Shown here: positions 45,001 to 50,988 of the stretch, piece by piece
Numbering within the stretch: the stretch's first letter is position 1
Layout: the number at the start of each line of letters is the position of its first letter
The notes under the pieces: model-generated
What the model saw: the letters and a program-made list of their open reading frames with translations, nothing else
Databases searched by the model: none
Told to the model about the DNA's origin: nothing
NCBI GenBank assembly: GCA_028723425.1
Contig: JAQYEZ010000013.1
Span: forward strand, 1-61,050
Source of the DNA: Peptoniphilaceae bacterium
Lineage (GTDB): Bacteria > Bacillota > Clostridia > Tissierellales > Peptoniphilaceae
Reading direction: 5' to 3'
DNA length: 61,050 nt
Translations under genes and position numbers: made by a program

Positions 45001-47148
45001 TTCACTTTCGCCAATTCTTATCAAATCCAAAGCGTGCCACTCGGTTGTAGTCTTATTAATTCTGTTTGCAACTATAGTTCTTGTATTATCAAAATAGAAA
45101 TTTTCCTTATAGTAAGGACTTGTTATACCAACCTCATTTACATACATATTGTCTACTAGGTTAAATGGGGTAGAGGCAACTTGTCTTGCTTTTTCTACTC
45201 CCTTCATATATTTGAATATATAAGGAAGACTTTCAAATTCTTTTATAAAATCATCCAAGATTTTTTGTACATAGTTGCTATCAGGATTTATCCTAAGTCC
45301 TATTGAATAGTTGTTGTGGTAAGTTGATACTGGTGCTTTTACCCTAATATAAAGTTTATCTCCTAGATTAGACTTATCCCAAGAACTTTTTGCAGTCATA
45401 AGTTCAGAGCCAGTAAGACCGCTTTTTTGATATCCATCATCAAAGTCAAGGTCTTTTTTATCCTTGGCTATCTTATAAGTAAATCCTTGCAAACCTTGTT
45501 TGTTTGAACCGAAAAGTGAAATATTTAAGTTCTTAAAGTCCAAGCCTTGGTCAGCTAGGGGAGAAGTATCTATTTCAAAATCCCACCAAGCTTGGAGGTC
45601 ACTAGGGATACCAGTCATAAGAGAAACATCTTGTCCGTTTCCATCTTTCATAGTTTGGCTAGAAGATACTTCAAGCTTATATGGATAGGCAGTAGAGATT
45701 TGGCCTTCCTCACTTCCTTCTATATTAAAGGAACCAGTTGAAGGTATTTCTGTCCTGTTATCATTTATAGCTACGCTTGCAATTCTTTGTGTATTTGAAG
45801 GCATGCCTTTAGGTTTAATAGAGATATTTATGTCAACCAAATTGCTTGTTTGTTCTTTTAGCTTATCTACATTAAAGTCTAAGCTTTGATTTATATCTAT
45901 ATCAGTATCATTACTTATTTTTTGGAGGAAAGTATATCTAATAGTTCTCTCATTTAACATTTTTGGACTAGCAATTTCTTGACCTGTCTTATCAAGCAAA
46001 GTTTCTAGATTATTGTTTCCTTCTTTTAAATAATCTCCAATATCTAAATCAAAATACCAACCAGCTGGAACAGGGGAAGTCGGTTGAGCCTTAACTTGCA
46101 TAGTAGTTTGGAGGATGAATTTTTTGTTAGAAAAATTATCCCAAGAGCCAGCTGGGGCAAGTCTATCTTCTCCTGAAGCTTCTGTGTCATCAGGTAGACT
46201 TCTTTTTGCTATTTTCTTTTTATTTGAATTGTCTACAGAAGTTTCTTCTTTATTATTGTCTTCTGTATCTTCCTCTTTTTCTTCGTCGCTAGTATTATTT
46301 TCTTCTGTCTTAAAAGAAGTATCTTTTTCTGAAGAATCTTTACTAGACCTTTCTTCCTTTTCTTCTTTTATACTTTCTTTATAAGAAAGTGAATTTTCTA
46401 CTTCATCATATACCTTGCTTGTATCATAGAGGCTATAATACTTATCATCAAATATTCCTGCTAACAAATCGCCTTCATGTTCTACAGTTATCGGAGTATT
46501 TTCTTCTTTAAATAAGCTTAGCATATTTAGATTTTGATCAATTGATTTTTCTATGTAAAAATCAAACAAATAGGCTCTTTGGTAATTTTCTGTACCTTCT
46601 TTATTTAATTTCTTATGTAAGCCTTTATTTTCAAAATCAAAGTCTTTTATTACTTTAAAATCGTATACTTTGTAAGCACTGCCAAATTCTTTATACTCTT
46701 CTGATTCATCTTGTGGATTACTTATAGTATATTTGCCATCTTCTTCTATCAAGTTAAGTTGGGCTTGAAGTCCTTGGTCTGTATACTTCTTATTTAGCTT
46801 ATCAAACTCTTCTTGAGCCTTGTCGTAATCTTCATAATAAGCTTGCTTGTATAGGCTCATATCTCTTCTTACTAGAAGTTTGATATCTTCATTATCAGCT
46901 GTACTTGTCAAGGCTATACTAAGTTTTTCTTTAGATTCTAAATTTTTATTATCTAATTTGCTGGCAAGTTCTATGGAGAATTCGCTATTAGGTTCTTTTC
47001 CATATTTCTTGTCAAGATTTGAAATCTTATAAGGATCTAAGGGCTCTTCCTCCTCACTTGCCAGTGCCGCAAATGACGGTGAAATAAATTCCATTATCAT
47101 AAATAGTGCCATCAAAAAGGACATTATTTTGTTTGCTCGCTTCTTCAT
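33082..47148 (-). CDS. Giant pilus-tip adhesin, CnaB/VWA/SdrG-like, LPYTG-anchored
   Basis: 4,688 residues in one unbroken frame; GGGGG precedes the ATG. Order by approximate residue: signal peptide 1-35; Glu/Lys-rich region to 330; large head of unknown fold 340-1080; CnaB-like repeats near 1090, 1238, 1357, 1497 and 1652; VWA domain from 1885 with a complete MIDAS start DRSKS; CnaB-like repeats near 2400, 2606, 2746, 2869, 3031 and 3186; an SdrG/ClfA-like two-domain module 3300-3590 (FTDYVKEK, NSGTYEFSVSL); CnaB near 3648; a second VWA-like domain 3825-4010 lacking DxSxS; two tandem beta repeats 4213-4376; CnaB near 4386 and 4506; LPYTG near 4656, a hydrophobic helix and NRKREVK. Many CnaB units keep the LEExxxPxGY E-box of isopeptide domains. 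First gene of the locus; the VWA suggests a tip role like RrgA. Confidence 0.93.
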   Translation of the reverse strand: MKKRANKIMSFLMALFMIMEFISPSFAALASEEEEPLDPYKISNLDKKYGKEPNSEFSIELASKLDNKNLESKEKLSIALTSTADNEDIKLLVRRDMSLYKQAYYEDYDKAQEEFDKLNKKYTDQGLQAQLNLIEEDGKYTISNPQDESEEYKEFGSAYKVYDFKVIKDFDFENKGLHKKLNKEGTENYQRAYLFDFYIEKSIDQNLNMLSLFKEENTPITVEHEGDLLAGIFDDKYYSLYDTSKVYDEVENSLSYKESIKEEKEERSSKDSSEKDTSFKTEENNTSDEEKEEDTEDNNKEETSVDNSNKKKIAKRSLPDDTEASGEDRLAPAGSWDNFSNKKFILQTTMQVKAQPTSPVPAGWYFDLDIGDYLKEGNNNLETLLDKTGQEIASPKMLNERTIRYTFLQKISNDTDIDINQSLDFNVDKLKEQTSNLVDINISIKPKGMPSNTQRIASVAINDNRTEIPSTGSFNIEGSEEGQISTAYPYKLEVSSSQTMKDGNGQDVSLMTGIPSDLQAWWDFEIDTSPLADQGLDFKNLNISLFGSNKQGLQGFTYKIAKDKKDLDFDDGYQKSGLTGSELMTAKSSWDKSNLGDKLYIRVKAPVSTYHNNYSIGLRINPDSNYVQKILDDFIKEFESLPYIFKYMKGVEKARQVASTPFNLVDNMYVNEVGITSPYYKENFYFDNTRTIVANRINKTTTEWHALDLIRIGESEDPNLESATTNPRIASVQKVYFIPNIDGTYKRSVNRNDATMADGSFKPGVIVSYTYPNQKGNEATNYKFDVNLKEKITDFSYQIENTPDAPTEGGSKNLYTQKYLTDPTDPQGNMYLSYFESPYSIMRIDKNFDMVECFNADLKDPTLSHISSGVYLDKHLDPTGSYLLTRLDKSSPLPKKLLPGAELNKKGLNQGEAMEDLLKRIYYYADLEKEEYAKTHDGKVMHRLIEAGMRQKVIHYFTNGKPVEYDYWQLDGGTPINDTNWQNNHTLIAGKLYGGKWDLNNSFIGEKGANAYKTDPPGVGIRKLSPGEEAFGLTPFVPAVQTNYAKDLVNKVLASYDNDDWENEKRANSVQLVFYSHTQELQELIGAHVVKPITIDKKNSDGKKLKGAKFTLTNKATGERTTFTSSDNSSENKLYLKEGSYIVTETDPPKENGNDYDIIAPFSLEVKREEINPDDGHFPKYALFAKDKKKIHVNDGYKEKIELGKDLPKGVDGKALVKLSNNSLTVEIEDPDSNLGEIEFSKKSYENKNTNRLLDGAEFSLTKIKSKNDTTADLKADGSNVYKQISSGLEGKFKFKAMPVGFYLLEETKVPAGYKKASNRIIEVTAPTDGSKKLIARFLDEQTQESKAILNEPIKINIDFIKTNGEVEENKKLDLSGAKFRLYSISTIGNSPYDETVFSGDKGAIKFENLTKGEYILEELVPPQGYQLPKDLPNEKDRFFGWKLVVDEVSGKEVLTYKLYKLKTKDDAKKPIDQLEEIDKNKDGIFEIANKGRTIDVEFQKYIENPNFDELIGESSTNPRYIPIDTGKLIRKSDNKPVSFNLYESDFYGAKLDADHGKEGVNPVLENVTADDKGVFHLNGLKFNGYYILEETKGPDGYQLANPIVLRVVAEALTSEGQMKVIVRDPNLNALMKNGNTFAGVVDFLENERPGKVTIKKTGLSLDESHQEVGLRRAYFRLYFADQNFKKKKNNEGFEDYIQKVSAGIPLTKVDPETGKPILDEEGKEIPLTPEEIEKLSPDQGLVVFDQLKPGFYILEEYRGPAGYEKDPNPWYIQVKTDGTVVKSRDINDPNFLKTTLDTTVSSTTTTSGLANLIRRPLNFFANTFASLGENLLGNTEADSSDREAAGEVVDGSLASISIEGSEINTEEGSRDVKITLKPKLDVKESEPNKVHLLLMLDRSKSNQDKTKPDVDDNINKFLTDLNKKAKETNTDVDITFVEYGQNYSNNVGTYNLKDLNENVREYPYTYAWYAEGGGGVYVDNKSEQIKDYLSKVGVRPLQGELDGSKKLKENLPNYLNQINQYANDHNRKYDSKIAVNFVKLKTSNLSQTGTSFDIISNMETLQENGYDTWTYHTDLYYKIFYQLSAKENAYTEAIDKFREDYAGKAEYAYRYVNTLIQEKDASLAPYVQKGFMDELLTKEKYFSIKPSEKTSKVKNANLRIHFASNLIVVDKDTVELKKYKGQGQTESLEYSLTKSGNGQILTVNNLSLDEDQYLILKFKSKLHFDAGSDQYKIFDQNDGISLSTKDANQVVKSGLYLYKETQNRPLVKPEGVGKVEIKFDYSNYPDSSIPKDKQAGSIKIQRKYKNEWFDILVSNEAGNRNIIKADAPFEGSVSFDGLGLEQNNEKIEYRIVYTRNSPYYSDWGVAEVSKYDVKFDKDNKATINISNGNLIKVFNKNEDGFRIPLRITKLNDNKTVLTGSTFKARKIINGQEVNGKKPKYADDAFDAVTEATGLAGDNYFRELTPGIYEMWEEVAPNGYKKLEDKWFFKVSVDPNKQPGDANYMYIDFQFDYKLPEDINDPKYNNSFREYYNSQLASQSDKKLPGTTIYGLDYGNKKNKDIDQSLYEKFIQNIELVEDDGRSNPARPDAPYATINDAHVYNHKETGDLVFNKVNSKGKSIEGAVFTLTKIKADEAGKPLLTEAGKPDPEMRDGRPVYMRYQTSSYASGVKFEQIPEGVYALEEFSPAPGYKKINSYLIIKFKDNGKGVNEQVIDIDNSDPEFVKLINTKNHKLISVENENNFTKLVFNKVDADGKDLSAVRFTLEEVNEKGEKIENGYYESFTNYNGENFEFTNLKEGRYRLTENPLRDYEMPTPWYFKVVADKEKGTLNIEFEDKGSSTTTYETDPEASDKSAIKNEDGTFSLVNYKKISFKFIKLVKIPGQDKKPISDVWFSLKKVRTEASDNGKQLYDTEGHLIESLRNYQYEAIDRSGRDGSVDFDNLTSGVYELRETTKIKNLKANSKDRWILKVIKDEGGLKVVYDKSYEKDYYLKNDKDYHDKIYDEDGNLIDDSFELDENKVYKLTNTLDEVDLKWKKVDSKFLTLIEKEEDKAAKFKAYKISENPDDLTNLNISKDDLDNVEGVDDLSKEINSYRGYYELLGLQEGLYKIVETSPPEGYDKSDRSFLAQVKAAEDGKLKVKYYEIDKNSLLEAKDFKYISVDENKDVSIDEAGYIKIKNTPSKDNPRGTLKINKTDNNGKALANARFALIGEDGQIKKEADSDSQGKVVFIDIEKGTYTLIESSAPKGYDLTNKRWRVDVLSDGKTFIQEIGQEAPHIGNYEGKNVTDKVILDTGNSSVTFNDTASGGIANNGRLEMDTGENAISVKMHMDINGEVNPGDYFVIKESDTLHYNMTQPDKPNYPNITDGEGNVIATWGYGSNFNMEKGTGKDIYYVFTDYVKEKSNISMDMLWAHSVNLNVAYNSGTYEFSVSLGEKKTSKNIEIAYLPHANNRDLLSINANYLYTNDQSGRYTQIAYINPNKKNISGSSKILVYPAVKSGVFNMADLNAIKAKLSLYKLKVGPDEKVSDTVIFDRSKLEEVDSSKYEVEYIGKQEGQELVNAAQITLNEPIGSNVYLLKVDSEMLYPPAEDKRPTMLGQWVELENSDSKPSVRKSNAILTNVSVSIGHGQDDYQVPEIDVENSPHIDKKGSFEIDKQDDLGASLPGARFTLTPTNPKGDPIERVSGIDGKVSFDNLDQGTYELKESASPQGFKENDDTWTVVVDENGATQITKDKSLADRVRSFANRAIGNITSPLVSLFSLGSTNLSSDRVAEERAATGAFDDKYDETIGNTIDKDFAKTHIKTKATALGDGQYQIDMDIRAGEDETQGKDADVVFVLSAYNLAKDADAKKALVEKINSYGEGTRVGLVIYSTKLEKTQSLTNKKTVADLINNFNVNFTGAPNVNQVKNALAEAKTYLGEGGNTDKEVIFTISNSLAPNNNGLINTINDITNMGNIHTYYRSGRYKLSVFNESMVNNYSKLTPITDLSGLDAEGFKNAIPYYGQTRIKDVEKAKVNISFNSNFTFVDNSLVSNKGNTGEDSWASFDGKMVKADSAKDELTLDANNTAHLSFKVKAKADIEAGDNLNLVDSITFKANDKAQEYNIASPTVSLKEKIKNIKVSIRSEHSGAESGKISFTLKRRGQNGEDSSFERKDSIDTNSTKEYNLPISDQEGNLYEYYVANLSSDNNNIGLENPTTSVRGADGTILINSKDKDKFKVALNWSNLERKGDITLNLSNGKEITIKANEDNFETYDYDPSTVTIQSASIDNPKYTLQILGESSPYTINVIEKSNFVINLDWFNINPLGEVTIKVGGKTIKLNKDNRTYSSSDLDPEKVKLDPKDVSFDREGYKLEVASENGKSPYTIRISKDDEVSKITVVNTKSPRGSFQIRKTDESEKKNLEGAVFILYKADQNFKKLDEVKRASSNKSGLASFTNLLEGNYILEENKAPDNYLKTDKTWKISVDKEGAVKVSEVTPESEDKPESQTDLVLKENNEFIVVNKEKTTDLALIKKDFDKGFGLSGAEFSLYKLKEGRNPSSSLEDDEKKSQDDQNFELVKVTNTEGDKVDSITTDQEGKINFKDIADGLYYVKEIRPPKAYEKGKETYGPITIKDGKIEMPKESPIKEKDYYELAPSNGETKNTITIYNKKIEANLPYTGSKGILIFTIFGLIIMLFAGYVYNRKREVK

Positions 47149-47552
47149 TAGATCCCCCTTAGCAATTAAAATGATTTTAATATTTTTATAATTTCTATTG
47201 CATACTAGTTATAAATTTTCATATGCTTTTTATTTCAAAATATATGATAAACGATTCTTTAAAGTTTTATCGCTTTAAAAAAGATTAGTCTGCTCTTGAA
47301 AATTATTGTATTATTTGTGATTTTATGTAAATTTTTATTGAAAATAAAGCGAAATTACTAATATTTATTTAATAATTGCTAATAATTTTCAAATTCATTT
47401 TTCCCACATTTTCCTTGTAACCAGGAAAACGTTGCTTTTGATTTCTTTTTGTATTGTACATATATTTTACACCCAAATAAAAAATATTACAAGCTTTTTC
47501 TGTATTCTTTTTGAATAAAAAACATTCATAAAAAAATTTTTTCAAATCGCAA

Positions 47553-47600
47553 ATTATAATACAAATTCTGACTTTTTCGAACTTTATATTCTGACTTTTT
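47553..47600 (-). promoter_or_regulatory. Candidate adhesin promoter with 23-bp-spaced direct repeats
   Basis: ATTCTGACTTTTT occurs twice, starting 23 bp apart (about two helical turns). On the minus strand the first copy lies between TATAAT (47553-47558) and a weak TTCGAA -35 (47576-47581); the second lies just upstream. This is the usual geometry for an activator or repressor that binds as a dimer. Confidence 0.4.
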
Positions 47601-47735
47601 TGGGGCTAAAGTCATTTTATTTTTGGAACTTTATTAGTTTTTTTGATTTTTTATGTTTTTTAACTTTTATAAGAAAATTAAAATACTTTTAAGTGTTGTT
47701 ACTGTCAAAATTTGAAATTTCAATTATTAGATCTA

Positions 47736-47759
47736 CAAATGTTGACAATTTAACATTTG
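47736..47759. repeat. Inverted repeat next to a 15-A tract
   Basis: CAAATGTT-N8-AACATTTG, followed at 47761 by 15 consecutive A. Possible operator plus slippage-prone tract. Confidence 0.5.
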
Positions 47760-47924
47760 CAAAAAAAAAAAAAAAGACACTTTTTTAGTTTTATTTATGT
47801 TAACCTTTTCATCAATCTCAAATTTATATTTTCTTCTAATAAAAAAAGAAATTTATTAAAATTTATTTAATTTCCTCCATAAAAGCAGGAGAAAAAAAAT
47901 AAACATAAAAATTATTTGATGAAC

Positions 47925-47953
47925 AAAAGACCTTGCAAACGCAAAGCCTTTTT
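47925..47953 (-). terminator. Terminator of the pyrophosphatase gene
   Basis: On the minus strand AAAAGGCTTTGC pairs with GCAAGGTCTTTT (two G-T pairs) around a short loop, 11 bp after the stop. Confidence 0.7.
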
Positions 47954-47963
47954 ACTTATATTG

Positions 47964-49622
47964 CTAGTCTTCAATTTTTGATGTAAGTATTGCCTCTGTT
48001 ATTTTTGGTATAACTTGTTTTTTTCTAGATAAAACACCTGGGGCTGTTATAGTTCCATCTTCAACCTTGTTTTTGAATACTCTTTCCATATCTTCTATAT
48101 AATCTCCAACAACTAGAAGTTCACTTGTTTGGTTAAATATGTCTGTAAGAACAAGGACAAAAGTTGATTCACCACGAGAAGATATTTTTTCTTTCATTAG
48201 TTTGGTTAGCTCATCTTTTATTGGTAGAAGTTCTTCTGGATTCATTGTCATAACTTGACCAACTCTTACATCTTTGCCGCCTATCTTGAAAGTTTTGACA
48301 TCTCCATCTATCAAGTCTTCTGGAGTTTTGCCCTTTAGGCTAGTGCCTGCCTTAAACATCTTCATGGCAAATTCTTCTGGTTTTATGTCGGCAATTTTTG
48401 CAAGTCTATAAAGACACCTCTTGTCAGTATCTGTAGTTGTAGGAGACCTAAATAAGAGAGTATCTGAAATTATGGCAGCAGAAAGGATGCCTGCAATTTC
48501 TTTGGAAGGTCTAATGCCTGCTTCAAAAAACATCTCTGCTATGATAGTTGCAGTTGATCCCACTGGTTCTGATCTAAAAAATAAGGGAGCGCTTGTGACA
48601 ACATTGGCAACCCTATGGTGGTCAATTATTTCGATGATATCAGCCTCATCTATATCATCTATGGATTGGTTTCTTTCGTTGTGGTCAACCAAGATTAGTT
48701 TTTTCCTATCAGAAGAGATAAGATGATATCTAGAAATAGTTCCTATTACTTTTTTTCTTTCATCAATAACTGGATAGGACCTATATCTTGTTTGTCGCAT
48801 GATATCTCTTACATGATCTATGGAATCTTGTTCGGTGAAATATACCAAATTTTCTGTACTCATAACATTGCCAACTGGAATTGACATAGGCAAAAGCCTT
48901 GCTGCCATAAAAGAATCATATTCTGTCGAAATAACTGTAACCTTATTCTTATTTGCAAGCTCTAGCAAAGCTTGATCAAAAGCTGATCCATTGGTCAAAA
49001 TGATAAGGGAAACATTTCGATTTATCAGAAATTCCAAGGCCTCTTTCCTGTTACCAGTAATAACTATATCGCCTTCTCTGATAAATTCTTGCATATATTG
49101 GTCTTTTTCATTCATGGCAAAGACTGTCATCTTTCCTGTAAATTCCCTTCTTTCTTCAGGGACTATTATTATTTTGCCCGATAAGACATCTATTATATTT
49201 TCTAGTGGTGTCTTAGATCTTCCTATTATTTTGTCATCCCAAATATCCATGTAGGATTGGGTTAGGTTTGAAAGAGAGGCTATGCCCTTTAATTTTTCTT
49301 CTTCATCAACAACAAATAAGGAATTTAGCTTATTTTCTTGGATGATAGACCAAGTATTTCTTATGGGCAAGGATTCATCTATATTATAAGCATTATCATA
49401 GTTTAATTCTTTTACTTGGGGTTTCATAGAATCTTTTTTGATTGGGGCTTTTAGACCAAAATAATCCAAAACAAACTCAGATTCCTTATTCAAATGTCCA
49501 AGTCTTAGAGGTATTGCCCTTACTCCGTCTCTTCTTTCTTTCAAATTTGCATAGGCAAGAGCTGAAACTATAGAATCTGTATCGGGGTTTTTGTGTCCTG
49601 TAATATAAACTGTATCCTTCAT
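47964..49622 (-). CDS. Manganese-dependent inorganic pyrophosphatase with CBS/DRTGG domains
   Basis: 552 residues, the length of regulated family II pyrophosphatases. DHH-superfamily motifs: ITGHKNPDTDSIVSALAYA at the N-terminus, LVDHNERNQS and IIDHHRVAN (the DHH). Between them lie a CBS pair (starting IRNTWSIIQENKLNSLFVVD and continuing near YRSYPVIDERKKVIG) with a DRTGG-like domain inserted. C-terminal DHHA2 part with SSRGESTFVLVLTD. It splits PPi to phosphate in the cytosol; the CBS/DRTGG insert binds adenine nucleotides and sets activity to energy charge in relatives. Confidence 0.95.
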   Translation of the reverse strand: MKDTVYITGHKNPDTDSIVSALAYANLKERRDGVRAIPLRLGHLNKESEFVLDYFGLKAPIKKDSMKPQVKELNYDNAYNIDESLPIRNTWSIIQENKLNSLFVVDEEEKLKGIASLSNLTQSYMDIWDDKIIGRSKTPLENIIDVLSGKIIIVPEERREFTGKMTVFAMNEKDQYMQEFIREGDIVITGNRKEALEFLINRNVSLIILTNGSAFDQALLELANKNKVTVISTEYDSFMAARLLPMSIPVGNVMSTENLVYFTEQDSIDHVRDIMRQTRYRSYPVIDERKKVIGTISRYHLISSDRKKLILVDHNERNQSIDDIDEADIIEIIDHHRVANVVTSAPLFFRSEPVGSTATIIAEMFFEAGIRPSKEIAGILSAAIISDTLLFRSPTTTDTDKRCLYRLAKIADIKPEEFAMKMFKAGTSLKGKTPEDLIDGDVKTFKIGGKDVRVGQVMTMNPEELLPIKDELTKLMKEKISSRGESTFVLVLTDIFNQTSELLVVGDYIEDMERVFKNKVEDGTITAPGVLSRKKQVIPKITEAILTSKIED

Positions 49623-49635
49623 TTAACTACCTTTC

Positions 49636-50883
49636 TTAGTGTAAAAATTTAATTCTTAGTAAATTTAACTTGTACCTATCCATCTTTTCTACAGAAATAA
49701 CCATCTTATCAACTCTTACGGTATCTTTCTCTTTTGGAAGCCTATCCAATTTGTCAATTAGGTAGCCACCAATCGAATCATTTTTTACTTCTTCTAAAGA
49801 AGTCTTAAAGTAATCATTAAAATCATTGAGGTGCAAGGATGGATTTACCAAGTATTCATAATCATTAATCTTTATGATTTCTTTCTCTTCTGGGTCATAC
49901 TCATCGTATATATCACCCACCAGTTCTTCTACAATATCTTCTATGGAAACAAGGCCACTAGTTCCACCGTATTCATCAACTACAATAGCCAAAGAAACAT
50001 TATCTTGCTTCATGCTCTTAAATAGATCAAAAACATCCATATTTTCATAGGCATAAAAGGTAGGCCTTGCAAGTTCTTTAAGGTCAAGTTCTTTGCCTTC
50101 AGCTATAAAGTTTACTATATCTTTCATATGAAGAGTCCCTACTATATTGTCTATGGATTCTCCATATATAGGAATCCTTGAATGTTTGGACTCTCTTAAA
50201 AATTTAAAAAGCTCTTCTTTAGTAGCATCAAGGCCTATAGCTTCCATGTTGGTCCTAGCAGTCATAATATCTGAAACATCACGCCTACCAAACTCAAAAA
50301 CATTATTAATCATTTCACTTTCTTCAAAATTAATAACGCCCTGTTCTTCACTTACATCAACTATAGTTTTGATATCTTCTTCCGTTACTATATCAGTTTT
50401 GTCACTATCCTTTACAAAAGCCTTGGTAATAGAATTAGTTATTAGACCAAGAACCATTACAATCGGCTTTAAAATAACAGTACTAATATAAATTGGTTTT
50501 GCAAATTTTAAGGCCACCTCTTCATTTTTAGCTTGAGCTATCATCTTTGGTGTAATTTCTCCAAAAATCAAAAGCAAGAAAGTTAAAACTATGGCAGACA
50601 AAACAGCTCCCTTGGCTCCAAAAATGTCTGTAAAAAATATGGTGGCAACTGTTGTTGTCACTATATTGACTATATTATTGCCAACAAGGATTGTCGTAAT
50701 TAGATGTTTGATATCATCAAGTAACTTTCTTAATAAGCTTGCATTTTTTACCTTGTTCTTTTCTAGTTGTCGTAATTTCAAACTGCTTGTTGAGGTCATG
50801 GCTGTTTCTGAAGATGAAAAAAAAGCAGACATACCAATCCCTATAATAATTATAATTAATTCTATAATATTTTTACTAGTCAA
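49636..50883 (-). CDS. CNNM/CorC-type membrane protein (DUF21-CBS-CorC_HlyC)
   Basis: 415 residues. N-terminal DUF21 domain with about four helices (IIELIIIIIGIGMSAFFSSSE and after), a cytosolic CBS pair near 200-325 (DIMTARTNMEAIGLD; LAIVVDEYGGTSGLVSIEDI), and a C-terminal CorC/HlyC domain. The family takes part in Mg2+ or Co2+ export; older names call it hemolysin-like without evidence of hemolysis. It lies 13 bp upstream of the pyrophosphatase gene in the same direction, and that Mn/Mg enzyme may share the ion context. Confidence 0.9.
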   Translation of the reverse strand: MTSKNIIELIIIIIGIGMSAFFSSSETAMTSTSSLKLRQLEKNKVKNASLLRKLLDDIKHLITTILVGNNIVNIVTTTVATIFFTDIFGAKGAVLSAIVLTFLLLIFGEITPKMIAQAKNEEVALKFAKPIYISTVILKPIVMVLGLITNSITKAFVKDSDKTDIVTEEDIKTIVDVSEEQGVINFEESEMINNVFEFGRRDVSDIMTARTNMEAIGLDATKEELFKFLRESKHSRIPIYGESIDNIVGTLHMKDIVNFIAEGKELDLKELARPTFYAYENMDVFDLFKSMKQDNVSLAIVVDEYGGTSGLVSIEDIVEELVGDIYDEYDPEEKEIIKINDYEYLVNPSLHLNDFNDYFKTSLEEVKNDSIGGYLIDKLDRLPKEKDTVRVDKMVISVEKMDRYKLNLLRIKFLH

Positions 50884-50988
50884 AAATGCTCCTCCTTACT
50901 GCTTATTATATACTTATATGCTTAAAAATAAAGTTTTTAAAATATATTTTATGGTATAATACACTTGTAAAATAAAGAGGAGGAAAAA

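Larger units (their letters stand above)
47149..47963. other. 815-bp AT-rich intergenic region upstream of the adhesin
   Basis: No gene seen. It holds a 13-bp direct repeat (47565-47577 and 47588-47600), a candidate minus-strand TATAAT (47553-47558), an inverted repeat (47736-47759), a 15-A tract (47761-47775) and the pyrophosphatase terminator (47925-47953). It is the only room for regulation of the adhesin gene. Confidence 0.7.

Noticed and set aside
33082..47148. Assembly artefact joining several adhesin genes
   Set aside because: One signal peptide at the start, one sorting signal at the end, and domains that differ from each other rather than exact duplicates; the frame is open throughout.
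50884..50988. Purine riboswitch before the NCS2 permease
   Set aside because: The -10 lies about 30 bp before the ATG and no purine-aptamer core is visible.
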